DNA of 64,000 nucleotides. Origin: Mycobacterium marinum (GTDB lineage: Bacteria > Actinomycetota > Actinomycetes > Mycobacteriales > Mycobacteriaceae). Below, piece by piece: positions 18,944-27,722 of the stretch. Numbering within the stretch: the first letter of the stretch is position 1; each line of letters starts with the position of its first letter. Under the pieces are notes generated by a model that worked only from the letters and a program-made list of their open reading frames with translations, was not told where the DNA came from and did no database searches. The stretch lies in NCBI RefSeq assembly GCF_003391395.1, contig NZ_CP024190.1:5766001-5830000 (forward strand). Direction: 5' to 3'. The position numbers and the translations under genes are program-made.

Positions 18944-19151
18944 CACTTCGGCCCCGCGATGCCGGCACACCGCGTGACAACGGTGCCGCGAACCAGCGCC
19001 ACGATGTTGCTCGCTGGTCGTCCGGCTGGCGGCGGCACCCGGCCATCAGGTAAGACTTTTCAATGAACCGGTGATGGCGTCATGGTAAACGGAACGTGAA
19101 CTCCCTAGACTAATCCCAGGCCAGCGCTGAGCCGGCGCCGGCAACACTGCA

Positions 19152-20702
19152 ATGGACGGCGTGATGGTTGGGCTAGTTCATCAAGACCCCGGCATCGGGT
19201 TGACTGCCGGAGAAGTATTTGCCGGTTACACCATCCTCCGGTTGCTGGGTTCCGGCGGCATGGGCGAGGTCTACCTAGCCAAGCACCCACGGTTGCCCCG
19301 CCACGAAGCGCTCAAGGTCCTCGGCGCCGGCGTCTGTGCCGACGACGACTATCGTCGTCGCTTCATCAGGGAGGCCGACGTTGCCGCCGCGCTGTGGCAT
19401 CCGAACATCGTCCGGGTGAACGACCGGGGCGAACATGCCGGCGGGCTCTGGATCTCGATGGACTACGTCGAGGGAACCGACGCGGCCAGCCTGCTACGGG
19501 ACCACTACCCGGTTGGCATGCCGGCAGATCAGGTGTCGACAATCATCGCGGCGATCGCCAGCGCGCTCGACTACGCGCATCAGCACCATGATCTGCTGCA
19601 CCGCGACGTCAGCCCGGCGAACATCTTGCTCAGCGACCCCGGCGAAGACGGCCAGAGAATCCTGTTGGGCGACTTCGGAATAGCGCGCAACATCGGCGAC
19701 GCCAGTGGTCTGACCGCCACCAACATGACCATCGGAACGTTCCCCTACGCCGCGCCCGAACAGCTGACGGACGAACCGATCGACGGACGTGCCGATCAGT
19801 ACGCGCTCGCCGCCACCGTCTACCACCTGCTGACCGGGACAACATTGTTCCCGCACACCAACCCGGCCGTGGTGATCAGCCGCCACCTGTCCACCCCGCC
19901 ACCGGCGCTGGCCCAGACGCGCCCCGAACTCGCGGCCTTCGACCCGGTGCTGGCCGTGGCACTGGCGAAGAATCCCGCCGATCGATACGCCCGATGCACA
20001 GATTTCGCGCACGCGTTCGCGCGGGCCGCCCGCTGTGGCCGGCACCCGAAGTCCTCGGCTTCGACCATGCCGGCACCTCTGGCGAGCAGGCCGGCCAAGG
20101 CCACCCCGGCGCCTCGAACCTTGGCTGACCGCGAAACGCCGCAACGACGCGGTAGGTGGCGCATCTTCGCGGCAGCATCGACGGTGCTAGCGCTCACTGC
20201 CGTCGGCGCCAGTGGCTACTCGATCTCCAATGACACCACTGCCTCTGCGCACAGGACGCTGGCCGCATCCCCGGAACAAGGCCCTCCGCCGTCGCCGACC
20301 CAACCGGTGGCACAACACCCGCCACCGCCGCGGCCCACGCCACCCGTGCCGGCCCCGCACCGAGTCGCGCCGCCACCACAGCGACCGGCCGAAACCCAGA
20401 TCATCTCCGCGCCAAAGGTTTCCAGAATTCCCGCGCCCGTTGTGACGCCGCCGGCACCACCACATCCCCCCAGCCCCGACCAGAGTTTCCTGTCCCTGGT
20501 GTCAGAGATTCCCGGTATCACCGTCACCGACCCCGCAACCGCGGCCGCCACCGGCCGTGCCGTATGCACCAGCCTGCAAAACGGGGGAACCCCCCATGAT
20601 GCCGCCGCCGCGACCGTGAACAACACCGGAATCACGCCCGCACAGGCGTCCGCCGGCATCAACGCGGCGATCACCGCCTACTGCCCGCAGTACCAGGGGT
20701 AG
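19152..20702 (+). CDS. Membrane Ser/Thr protein kinase with C-terminal DUF732-like domain
   Basis: 516 residues. Kinase domain about 25-290: glycine loop LLGSGGMGEVYLA, ATP lysine K55 (HEALKVL), catalytic loop HRDVSPANIL at 150-159 and DFG at 174-176. The usual lysine two residues after the catalytic Asp is Ser here (HRDVSP), a variant also known in other bacterial kinases. One membrane span lies near 336-356, followed by a proline-rich stalk and an outer domain of about 75 residues (SFLSLVSEIPGITV...GRAVCTSLQNGG...ITAYCPQY) with the DUF732 pattern and two cysteines. The outer part could sense or bind a cell-wall ligand. It is divergent from the Usp gene. Start could also be the GTG/ATG a few codons later. 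Confidence 0.88.
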   Translation: MDGVMVGLVHQDPGIGLTAGEVFAGYTILRLLGSGGMGEVYLAKHPRLPRHEALKVLGAGVCADDDYRRRFIREADVAAALWHPNIVRVNDRGEHAGGLWISMDYVEGTDAASLLRDHYPVGMPADQVSTIIAAIASALDYAHQHHDLLHRDVSPANILLSDPGEDGQRILLGDFGIARNIGDASGLTATNMTIGTFPYAAPEQLTDEPIDGRADQYALAATVYHLLTGTTLFPHTNPAVVISRHLSTPPPALAQTRPELAAFDPVLAVALAKNPADRYARCTDFAHAFARAARCGRHPKSSASTMPAPLASRPAKATPAPRTLADRETPQRRGRWRIFAAASTVLALTAVGASGYSISNDTTASAHRTLAASPEQGPPPSPTQPVAQHPPPPRPTPPVPAPHRVAPPPQRPAETQIISAPKVSRIPAPVVTPPAPPHPPSPDQSFLSLVSEIPGITVTDPATAAATGRAVCTSLQNGGTPHDAAAATVNNTGITPAQASAGINAAITAYCPQYQG

Positions 20703-20741
20703 GAAAGCCGCCAAAGGGGCATCGCCCGCTCGGGAGGTGGG

Positions 20742-22010
20742 TTAGCCGCCGACCCTGCCCTGCGCGGCGAGCAACCCAATGTCATTGCGGAAATGACTGC
20801 CCGGCAGACGAATCGACCCCAGAATGCGGTACGCGTCCGCGCGCGCCGCGGCCAGGTCAGCACCGGTTCCCACCGCCGAGAGCACCCTGCCCCCGGATGA
20901 CACGATCGCCCCGTCGTCGCGGCGTGCCGTGCCCGCATGCAAGATCCCGTCAGCCTCGGCGCCGACGATGACGTCGCCAAGGCGGGGCCGTCCGGGATAG
21001 TTCTCCGCGGCCAGTACCACCGCCACCGCGGCACCCTCGCGCCAGCGCAGTTCGCCGAAGTCGGCCAGCTTTCCGCTACCGGCGGCGTGCAGCAACTGAC
21101 CGAGCGGTGAGTCCAGCAACGCCAGCACCGCCTGGGTCTCCGGATCACCGAAACGGCAATTGAATTCGACCACCGCCGGCCCCTTCGCGGTGATCGCCAG
21201 GCCGGCGTAGAGCAATCCGGAGAACGGGCAACCACGCCGAACTAGCTCGGCCGCAACGGGTTCGATGATCTCGGTGACGACTTGCCGGTAGCTGCCGTCG
21301 GGCAGCCAGGGCAGCGGCGCGTAGGCGCCCATTCCTCCGGTGTTGGGGCCGGTATCACCTTCTCCGACCCGCTTGAAGTCCTGCGCCGGTAGCAGCGGCA
21401 CCACGGTCTCACCGTCGATCACGCAGAACAGCGATACCTCGGGGCCGTCCAGATACGACTCCAGCAGCACCGGGTGCCCCGCTTCCAGCAGCCCGGCAGC
21501 GTGTGCCCGGGCGGCATCACGCTCCGGTGTGACCACCACCCCCTTGCCCGCGGCCAGGTGGTCGTCTTTCACCACCCAGGCCGGGTCACCGGCGGGCGGC
21601 CCGAATCGATCGAGAGCGGCGTCCAAGCGCGCGGGGTTATCGACGATCTCGCTGCTGGCGGTGCGTACCCCGGCCGCGGCCATCACCTCTTTGGCGAACG
21701 CCTTGGATCCCTCGATGCGCGCCGCGTCCTTGCTGGGGCCGAAACACACGATTCCGGCCGCGCGAACGGCGTCGGCCACCCCGAGGACCAGTGGCACCTC
21801 CGGGCCGATAACCACCAGGTCGGCGCGCACCTCGCGGGCCAGCGCGACGACGTCGTCACCGGAGGTGATATCGACATCGTGTTGCTCGGCCAGCCGGGCG
21901 GTGCCCGCGTTCCCGGGAGCAACAACTAGCCCGCTGACCTGCGGGTCGCGGGCGAGTGCCAGCAGTAGAGCATGTTCACGGGCACCGGAGCCGATCACCA
22001 GGACGCGCAC
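20742..22010 (-). CDS. purD: Phosphoribosylamine-glycine ligase
   Basis: GAR synthetase, the second step of purine synthesis: ATP-dependent joining of glycine to phosphoribosylamine. The 422-residue ATP-grasp protein begins MRVLVIGSGAREHALLLAL and has FGPSKDAARIEGSKAFAKEVM, WVVKDDHLAAGKGVVV and VEFNCRFGDPETQAVL. It starts at GTG, with TAGGCT exactly six bases upstream (leaderless). Neighbours downstream on the other side belong to the Rv0768-Rv0771 set read towards it. Confidence 0.97.
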   Translation of the reverse strand: MRVLVIGSGAREHALLLALARDPQVSGLVVAPGNAGTARLAEQHDVDITSGDDVVALAREVRADLVVIGPEVPLVLGVADAVRAAGIVCFGPSKDAARIEGSKAFAKEVMAAAGVRTASSEIVDNPARLDAALDRFGPPAGDPAWVVKDDHLAAGKGVVVTPERDAARAHAAGLLEAGHPVLLESYLDGPEVSLFCVIDGETVVPLLPAQDFKRVGEGDTGPNTGGMGAYAPLPWLPDGSYRQVVTEIIEPVAAELVRRGCPFSGLLYAGLAITAKGPAVVEFNCRFGDPETQAVLALLDSPLGQLLHAAGSGKLADFGELRWREGAAVAVVLAAENYPGRPRLGDVIVGAEADGILHAGTARRDDGAIVSSGGRVLSAVGTGADLAAARADAYRILGSIRLPGSHFRNDIGLLAAQGRVGG

Positions 22011-22016
22011 GGGGCA

Positions 22017-22022
22017 AGCCTA
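22017..22022 (-). promoter_or_regulatory. -10 hexamer TAGGCT of a leaderless purD promoter
   Basis: TAGGCT-N6-GTG. The hexamer is identical to the one in front of purC, so two purine-synthesis genes in this window share the same leaderless promoter core. Confidence 0.55.
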
Positions 22023-22048
22023 GCGGGCTCACCCGGCCCGGCACCGTC

Positions 22049-22486
22049 TCAGTCCGGCTTGCCGCCCGAGTGCATCTTCAACGCGTCGTCGACGTTGCCC
22101 TTCTTGTCCTCGCCGGCGCCCTTCGCCGCGGCCTTCTTACGCCGCGCCACGACCGCGTCGACCGCACCATTGAGCGCCGAACCCAGCGGAAACCCGAGGT
22201 AGTGGGTGAGAAAGACCGCCATTTCCTTCAGTTCGTCCTCGGTGAGTTCCCCGTTGAGCAGCGCGGCGTTGATCTGGATCTCGGCCAGGTCGCGATTTCC
22301 GATCGCCGTCACCGCCGTCAGCGTCATGAGACGTCTGTCGCGCATCGACAGCCCCGGCCGGGTCCAGATCGTGCCGAAGAGGTGATCAACGGTCAGGTCG
22401 AAGTACGCGTCACCCTCGATGTTGGGCATCTCCCAGCCGTAGACCTCGTTCATCTTGTCCAGGCCCTTGCGGCGCAGTTCGTCCAT
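22049..22486 (-). CDS. Carboxymuconolactone decarboxylase family protein (Rv0771-like)
   Basis: 145-residue helical protein. The CMD core is seen in LSMRDRRLMTLTAVTAIGNRDLAEIQINAALLNGELTEDELKEMAVFLTHYLGFP, but the CxxC redox pair of AhpD-type members is absent, so it is the decarboxylase-like rather than the peroxidase-partner branch. Its ATG shares one base with the stop of the upstream dehydrogenase (TAATG), so the two are coupled. The C-terminal tail is lysine-rich. Substrate unknown. Confidence 0.88.
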   Translation of the reverse strand: MDELRRKGLDKMNEVYGWEMPNIEGDAYFDLTVDHLFGTIWTRPGLSMRDRRLMTLTAVTAIGNRDLAEIQINAALLNGELTEDELKEMAVFLTHYLGFPLGSALNGAVDAVVARRKKAAAKGAGEDKKGNVDDALKMHSGGKPD

Positions 22487-23352
22487 TACGCGTCCTTCTG
22501 TGTGTGCGGTACCCCAAGACCGGGCGCAAGCCGCTCCAACGCGAGCCTAGCCAGCGGCAGATCGACTGACAGCGCCTCGCCCAACGCCAGCGCCAGCCCC
22601 AGATCCTTCTCACCAAGATCGCGGGCGTGCACAAATCCGTCGTACAGGAAATGGCCAGGCTCAAGGTCTTTCGTGTTATCACGGAACATGATCGACCCGG
22701 CGCCGCTGGTCAGTTTGTCCGTGTGGCGCACCACGTTGCCCAGATCCTGCAGGTTCACCCCACTTGCCTCGGCCAGCTTCCAGGCCTCGCCGACGGCCGC
22801 ATAAATGGTGAAGGTCAGCATGTTGCGGGCCAGCTTCATTCGGGTGCCCGCACCGGGCGGGCCGGCATGTACCACCAGCGATGCCCAGCACGAGAACGGC
22901 TCTTTGACCCGGGCAAAGACGTCGTCGCCGGCCCCCACCATGGTGGCCAGTTGGCCCTTGCTAGCGGCTCCCGCACCACCGCTGACCGGCGCGTCAATGA
23001 CGTGAATCCCGCGCGAGCGCAGTTCCCGCGCGAGTTCTTCGGCGGTGGTGTCGCTGATCGTGGAGTGAATCGCAATGATGGTGCCCGCGCGCGCGTGTGC
23101 CGCCAGACCGTTCGCACCGGTGATCACCTCACGCACCTGGGCGTCGTTGAGCACAGTCACGCTGATGATGTCGGCGCCGGCGACCTCGGCGACGCTGGCG
23201 GCGGCGCTGGCGCCGGCTTCGGCCAACGGCGTCATCGCCTCGGCCCGGACGTCGTAAACCACTAGGCCGCCGGGCCAGTCGAGCAGGCGTTTGGCCATCG
23301 GGGCACCCTGGTTGCCCAGACCGATGTACCCGAGTTTCGGGTGCTCAGACAT
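22486..23352 (-). CDS. NAD-binding beta-hydroxyacid dehydrogenase (Rv0770-like)
   Basis: 288 residues, 3-hydroxyisobutyrate/6-phosphogluconate dehydrogenase superfamily. Dinucleotide motif GYIGLGNQGAPMAKRL is at the N-terminus, DAPVSGGAGAASKGQLATMVGA is the substrate-binding signature, and the catalytic Lys is in GTRMKLARNML. AAGGAG precedes the ATG. It lies between an SDR and the CMD protein, all read the same way with aldA, suggesting an oxidative catabolic pathway of unknown substrate. Confidence 0.9.
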   Translation of the reverse strand: MSEHPKLGYIGLGNQGAPMAKRLLDWPGGLVVYDVRAEAMTPLAEAGASAAASVAEVAGADIISVTVLNDAQVREVITGANGLAAHARAGTIIAIHSTISDTTAEELARELRSRGIHVIDAPVSGGAGAASKGQLATMVGAGDDVFARVKEPFSCWASLVVHAGPPGAGTRMKLARNMLTFTIYAAVGEAWKLAEASGVNLQDLGNVVRHTDKLTSGAGSIMFRDNTKDLEPGHFLYDGFVHARDLGEKDLGLALALGEALSVDLPLARLALERLAPGLGVPHTQKDA

Positions 23353-23398
23353 GTGCGCCGCTCCTTGTCATCGCTTGGCTTTGCATCGTCTCCGGTGG

Positions 23399-24151
23399 CT
23401 ACGAGCGGATGATCTGGCCGCCATCGACATTGAAGATCTGCCCGGTAATCCAGGAGGCCTGGTCGCCGAGCAAGAACAGGCACATCCCCACCAGGTCCTC
23501 GGGAGTCCCCATCCGACTCAACGGGATCTGCTTGACCATGTCCTTGACGAACTCGCCGGGCGTGACGGTTCTGGTGGCTTCGGTGTCGATCGGTCCCGGC
23601 GCGATCGCATTGATCCGGATCTTCATTCCGCCAAGCTCACGGGAAAGCTGTTGGGTAAGCCCGTTGACCCCGACTTTGGCCAAACCATAGAAGTTCGAGT
23701 ACAGCCACGCCGCCGTCGACGACTGGTTCACGATTGCCCCGCCACCGCGTTTGGCCATGTGCTTGTACACGGCGCGCGTGCACACCAGCACCCCGTCGTG
23801 GTTGACGCTCATGAACTTCTTGTAGTAGTCCAACGGCACCGTCAGCAGTAGGTCGAGCTTCATGCCGCCGTAGATCGCGGCGTTGTTCACCAGGTAGTCG
23901 ATGCCGCCGAACTCGCTGACCGTACGATCGGCCATCGCCCTGGCCGACTCCTCATCGGAAACATCCACGGGCACATGAATTGCCGTGCCACCGTCGGCGA
24001 CAATCTGCTTTGCGGTCTTCTCGGCAGCCTCGGCATTGATGTCGGCGACGACCACGCGCGCACCCTCGCGAGCCAGGGCGTCCGCATACGCCTGGCCAAT
24101 ACCCTGCGCCGCCCCGGTGACGATCGCCACCTTCTTCTCGAACTGTCCCAC
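23399..24151 (-). CDS. Short-chain dehydrogenase (Rv0769-like)
   Basis: 250 residues. NAD(P) motif TGAAQGIG, NNAAIYG, active-site Ser-Tyr-Lys with YGLAK (Tyr and Lys four apart), and the PGPIDTEATR loop are visible. I chose GTG 24151 (VGQFEKKVAIVTG), preceded by GAGGAGAA; an ORF start ten codons upstream lies inside the aldA gap. It follows aldA by 10 bases and is probably in one operon with it and the two genes downstream. Confidence 0.9.
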   Translation of the reverse strand: MGQFEKKVAIVTGAAQGIGQAYADALAREGARVVVADINAEAAEKTAKQIVADGGTAIHVPVDVSDEESARAMADRTVSEFGGIDYLVNNAAIYGGMKLDLLLTVPLDYYKKFMSVNHDGVLVCTRAVYKHMAKRGGGAIVNQSSTAAWLYSNFYGLAKVGVNGLTQQLSRELGGMKIRINAIAPGPIDTEATRTVTPGEFVKDMVKQIPLSRMGTPEDLVGMCLFLLGDQASWITGQIFNVDGGQIIRS

Positions 24152-24161
24152 GCGTTCTCCT

Positions 24162-25631
24162 CTAATTCGCCGCAGTCGCAATCAGCTTGGTTTCCAGATA
24201 CTCCTCGAATCCGGCGAGGCCCATCTCACGCCCGATCCCGGATTGCTTGTATCCCCCGAACGGCGCATCAGCGCAATACCAAACCCCGCCGTTGACGTTC
24301 ACGGTGCCCACCCGCAGCCGCGCGGCGACGTCGGCGGCTCGCTGCGGGTCACCGCCATAAACGGTGCCCGACAAGCCATACGGTGAATCGTTGGCGATGC
24401 GCACGGCGTCATCGTCACCGTCGTGAGCAAGCACCGTGAGCACCGGACCGAAGATCTCTTCGCGCGCGGGCCGGGCGTCGTTGGTCAGACCCGCGATCAC
24501 CGTGGGCTCGATGAAGTAACCGACCTGCCGGCCGGCCGGCCTCCCGCCGCCGCAAGCGAAGGTTCCGCCTTCGGCGATCGCCAAGTCGAGATAACCCTGT
24601 ACCCGGTCCCGCTGCCGTTGCGAAATCAAAGGACCACAAACCGTTCTGGCATCATCAGGATCGCCGGGCTTGATCGACGACATGGTCCCCGCAGCTATTG
24701 CGACGGCCTCGTCGTAGCGGGCACGCGGCACCACCAGCCTGGTGGTGATCGCACACCCCTGCCCGGCATGCATGCTTGCGGTGAAGGCCGATACCGAGCT
24801 CGCCGCGGCCAGGTCGGCGTCATCGAGCACGATGAAGGCCGATTTGCCACCCAGCTCCAAGAACATTCTCTTGATGGTGGCCGCCCCATCGGCCATCACA
24901 CTGCGGCCGGTCGCGGTGGATCCGGTGAACGAAACCATGTCCACGCGAGGGTCTTTGGCCAACAGAGCGCCCAGGCCGTGTTCGCTGGAGGTGACGATGT
25001 TGACGACGCCGGGTGGGATATCGGTGCAATCGGCGATCAATTCGCCGAGCACCGCCGCGCACCACGGTGTGTCCGGTGCCGGTTTCAGCACGACGGTATT
25101 GCCCGCGGCCAGCGCGGGGCCCAGCTTGGCGAGGTTGATCTGGTGCGGGAAGTTCCACGGCGTGATGGCGCCGACGACGCCCACCGCCTCGCGCACCAGG
25201 GTGCGCCGCGTCGGGATGCCCATGGGCGCCGCCGCACCGAGATCCTGCTTCCAGGAATAGGATTCGGCGGTGTCGGCGGAAAAGGCCAGGTCATTGACCG
25301 GGCCCTCCAATTGAGCGGCGGCGGTGAGCATCCGCGGCGCCCCGACTTCGGAGATGGTCACCGCGCGCAGCTCTTCGATGTGTTCACGCATCGCGTCGCG
25401 CAGCTGCCGCACGCATCGCACTCGCAATTCGGTGTTGCGCGACCAATCGGTGTCGTCGAATGCGCGGCGCGCGGCCTCGACCGCCCGGTCCATATCACCC
25501 GCATCGGCATCGGCCGCCACGCCGAGCGTTTCCTCGGTGGCCGGGTTGACGGTCGCAAAAGTACCCGCCCCACCCTCGCAGCGCTTGCCATCGATGAACA
25601 GTGAGCTGACTCCGTCGGCCAACAGGGCCAT
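24162..25631 (-). CDS. aldA: Aldehyde dehydrogenase (Rv0768-like)
   Basis: 489-residue NAD(P)-dependent aldehyde dehydrogenase. Motifs: GAITPWNFPHQINL, FTGSTATGRSV, catalytic Glu in LELGGKSAF, catalytic Cys in AGQGCAITTRLV and FGGYKQSGIGREMG. GGGAGCGG precedes the ATG. It is first in the aldA-SDR-dehydrogenase-CMD operon, divergent from the TetR gene, and a palindromic operator lies 41-54 bases upstream of its ATG. Confidence 0.93.
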   Translation of the reverse strand: MALLADGVSSLFIDGKRCEGGAGTFATVNPATEETLGVAADADAGDMDRAVEAARRAFDDTDWSRNTELRVRCVRQLRDAMREHIEELRAVTISEVGAPRMLTAAAQLEGPVNDLAFSADTAESYSWKQDLGAAAPMGIPTRRTLVREAVGVVGAITPWNFPHQINLAKLGPALAAGNTVVLKPAPDTPWCAAVLGELIADCTDIPPGVVNIVTSSEHGLGALLAKDPRVDMVSFTGSTATGRSVMADGAATIKRMFLELGGKSAFIVLDDADLAAASSVSAFTASMHAGQGCAITTRLVVPRARYDEAVAIAAGTMSSIKPGDPDDARTVCGPLISQRQRDRVQGYLDLAIAEGGTFACGGGRPAGRQVGYFIEPTVIAGLTNDARPAREEIFGPVLTVLAHDGDDDAVRIANDSPYGLSGTVYGGDPQRAADVAARLRVGTVNVNGGVWYCADAPFGGYKQSGIGREMGLAGFEEYLETKLIATAAN

Positions 25632-25671
25632 CTACCGCTCCCGCCTCCGTGCTGATGAAGGACCAATCCAA

Positions 25672-25685
25672 TGGACAGCTGTCCG
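25672..25685. promoter_or_regulatory. Operator copy 1, TGGACA-N2-TGTCC palindrome (aldA side)
   Basis: TGGACAGCTGTCCG contains a perfect 12-base palindrome GGACAGCTGTCC and lies just upstream of aldA. The same arms recur at 25830-25843. Confidence 0.65.
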
Positions 25686-25824
25686 ATATCGATGGGCCAA
25701 CCATAGCTTCAAGCGCGGCGACGGTGCAAGGTCCGACCCCGCCGGCAACCGCCAATCTCCCCGGTTATAGGTGTTAGGCCAGTATTTTCAGGCACGGGGG
25801 TTGCCTCGCCTCGCAACCATCCTC

Positions 25825-25830
25825 TAGCTT
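25825..25830 (+). promoter_or_regulatory. -10 hexamer TAGCTT of the leaderless TetR promoter
   Basis: TAGCTT-N6-GTG 25837 fits the leaderless spacing exactly and shares its last T with operator copy 2. Confidence 0.55.
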
Positions 25831-25843
25831 GGACATGTGTCCA
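25830..25843. promoter_or_regulatory. Operator copy 2, TGGACA-N2-TGTCCA palindrome over the TetR start
   Basis: TGGACATGTGTCCA has perfect six-base arms around a two-base centre. It overlaps the last base of the -10 hexamer and the GTG start codon of the TetR gene, so binding would block that leaderless promoter. Confidence 0.65.
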
Positions 25844-26505
25844 GCGATGCACTGGTTACGGTCACCGACCAGCAACAGCACGAGTCCGGAGATCGGCGGC
25901 GCAACCGTCGCCAGGAGGAGACCTTTCGCCGGGTGCTGGCAGCTGGCATGGACACCTTGCGGGCGAGCTCCTACCCGGACCTGACGGTCCGGATGGTGGC
26001 GGCCCGCGCCGGGGTGTCCCCGGCCACCGCATATACCTACTTTTCGTCGAAGAACCACCTGATCGCCGAGGTCTATCTCGACCTGGTGCGCAAGGTCCCC
26101 TTCTTCACCGACGTCAACGTCGCGATGCGCGATCGGGTGGTACAGGCGCTGCGCCACCTGGCCCTGGTGGTAGCGGATGAACCCGAGGTGGGGGCCGCGT
26201 GCACGGCGGCGCTACTGGGCGGCGGCGCCGACCCCGCGGTGCGCACCGTGCGCGATCAGATCGGCGCCGAGATCCATCGCCGGATCGCCTCGGCCATCGG
26301 TCCTGGGGCGCAACCCGGCACCATCGCGGCGCTCGAAATGGCATTTTTCGGCGCGCTGGTACACGCCGGCAGTGGGGAATTCACCTATCACGAAGTTGCC
26401 GACCGGCTGGCAGACGTCGCGGTACTGATCCTGGTCGGCGCGGGGCAGGCGGCCCCCGGCGACGCTTTGGCAGAGCCAGCCGCCGAGGCGGGCGAGGACG
26501 CATGA
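25837..26505 (+). CDS. TetR-family regulator (Rv0767c-like)
   Basis: 222-residue repressor. DNA-binding segment LTVRMVAARAGVSPATAYTYFSSKNHLIAEVY at about 48-80, then a helical ligand-binding domain. It heads the cyp123-SDR-cyp51-ferredoxin series (cyp123 overlaps its stop by four bases) and is divergent from aldA. The two identical-arm palindromes in the divergent region are its likely operators, giving autorepression and control of both sides. Ligand unknown, perhaps a sterol or lipid aldehyde given its neighbours. Confidence 0.9.
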   Translation: MSSDALVTVTDQQQHESGDRRRNRRQEETFRRVLAAGMDTLRASSYPDLTVRMVAARAGVSPATAYTYFSSKNHLIAEVYLDLVRKVPFFTDVNVAMRDRVVQALRHLALVVADEPEVGAACTAALLGGGADPAVRTVRDQIGAEIHRRIASAIGPGAQPGTIAALEMAFFGALVHAGSGEFTYHEVADRLADVAVLILVGAGQAAPGDALAEPAAEAGEDA

Positions 26506-27722
26506 GCGTGCACGTGGGGGGACCCGAGCTGGTCCTCGATCCCTATGACTACGACTTCCACGAGGATCCGTATCCGTACTATCGGCGGCTGCGCGACGAG
26601 GCCCCGCTCTATCACAACCAGGAACTCGGGTTCTGGGCGCTGTCCCGGCACCGCGACGTGCACCAGGGATTCCGCAACAGCACCACGCTTTCCAACCGCG
26701 ACGGAGTTTCGCTGGATCCGGTGTCACGCGGGCCCCATGCCACCAAGACGATGTCATTCTTGGCGATGGACGACCCGGCGCATCTACGGCTGCGCACGCT
26801 GGTCTCGAAAGGCTTTACGCCAAGGCGGATTCGCGAGCTGGAGCCGCGGGTGACCGAGCTGGCCGTGGCGCACCTGGACACCATGCTGGACATGGCCGGC
26901 GGCTCCCAGACGGTCGACTATGTGGCCGAATTCGCCGGCAAGCTGCCGATGGACGTGATCTCCGAGCTGATGGGCGTTCCGGTCGCCGATCGCGATCAGA
27001 TCCGGGCGATGGCAGACGGGGTGATGCACCGCGAGGACGGTGTCACGGATGTACCGGCATCGGCCATCGAGGCATCGATCAACCTCATCGTCTACTACCA
27101 GCAGATGATCGCCGAGCGGCGTAAGAAGCCCTCCGGCGATCTGACCTCCGCGCTGCTGGCCGCCGACGTCGACGGCGACCGCCTTACCGACGAAGAAGTG
27201 CTCGGTTTCATGTTCTTGATGGTGATCGCCGGAAATGAGACGACGACCAAACTTCTCGCCAATGCCGCGTATTGGGGCCACAAGAACACCGATCAACTGA
27301 CACCGATCTACGCCGATCTGTCTCGAGTACCGCTGTGGGTCGAGGAAACCCTGCGCTATGACACCTCGAGCCAGATCCTGGCCCGCACCGTCGTCGGTGA
27401 ACTCACCCTCTACGACACCACGATCCCCGAGGGGGACGTGGTGCTCCTGTTGCCGGGCTCGGCCCACCGTGACGAGCGGGCATTCCAGGATCCCGACGAG
27501 TACCTGATCGGGCGCGAGATCGGCTCGAAGCTGCTGAGTTTCGGTAGTGGCGCGCACTTCTGTCTGGGAGCACATCTGGCTCGGATGGAAGCCCGGGTGG
27601 CACTGACCGAACTGTTCAGACGAATCCGTGGCTACCAGGTCGACGAGGGCAACGCCGTGCGGGTCCACTCCAGCAACGTCCGCGGATTCGCTCACCTGCC
27701 GATCACCGTGGAGGTCGCCTGA
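26502..27722 (+). CDS. cyp123: Cytochrome P450 CYP123
   Basis: 406-residue P450 with I-helix AGNETTTKLLAN, K-helix EETLRYD and haem loop FGSGAHFCLGAHLARME. ATG 26502 overlaps the TetR stop (ATGA); its own stop shares one base with the next ATG (TGATG). Such coupling suggests fixed production with the SDR and CYP51 downstream. The gene order matches Rv0766c in H37Rv. Substrate unknown. Confidence 0.93.
   Translation: MSVHVGGPELVLDPYDYDFHEDPYPYYRRLRDEAPLYHNQELGFWALSRHRDVHQGFRNSTTLSNRDGVSLDPVSRGPHATKTMSFLAMDDPAHLRLRTLVSKGFTPRRIRELEPRVTELAVAHLDTMLDMAGGSQTVDYVAEFAGKLPMDVISELMGVPVADRDQIRAMADGVMHREDGVTDVPASAIEASINLIVYYQQMIAERRKKPSGDLTSALLAADVDGDRLTDEEVLGFMFLMVIAGNETTTKLLANAAYWGHKNTDQLTPIYADLSRVPLWVEETLRYDTSSQILARTVVGELTLYDTTIPEGDVVLLLPGSAHRDERAFQDPDEYLIGREIGSKLLSFGSGAHFCLGAHLARMEARVALTELFRRIRGYQVDEGNAVRVHSSNVRGFAHLPITVEVA

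Noticed and set aside
24423..25604. 393-codon plus-strand frame
   Set aside because: Antisense to aldA, Arg/Gly/His-rich, no domain.
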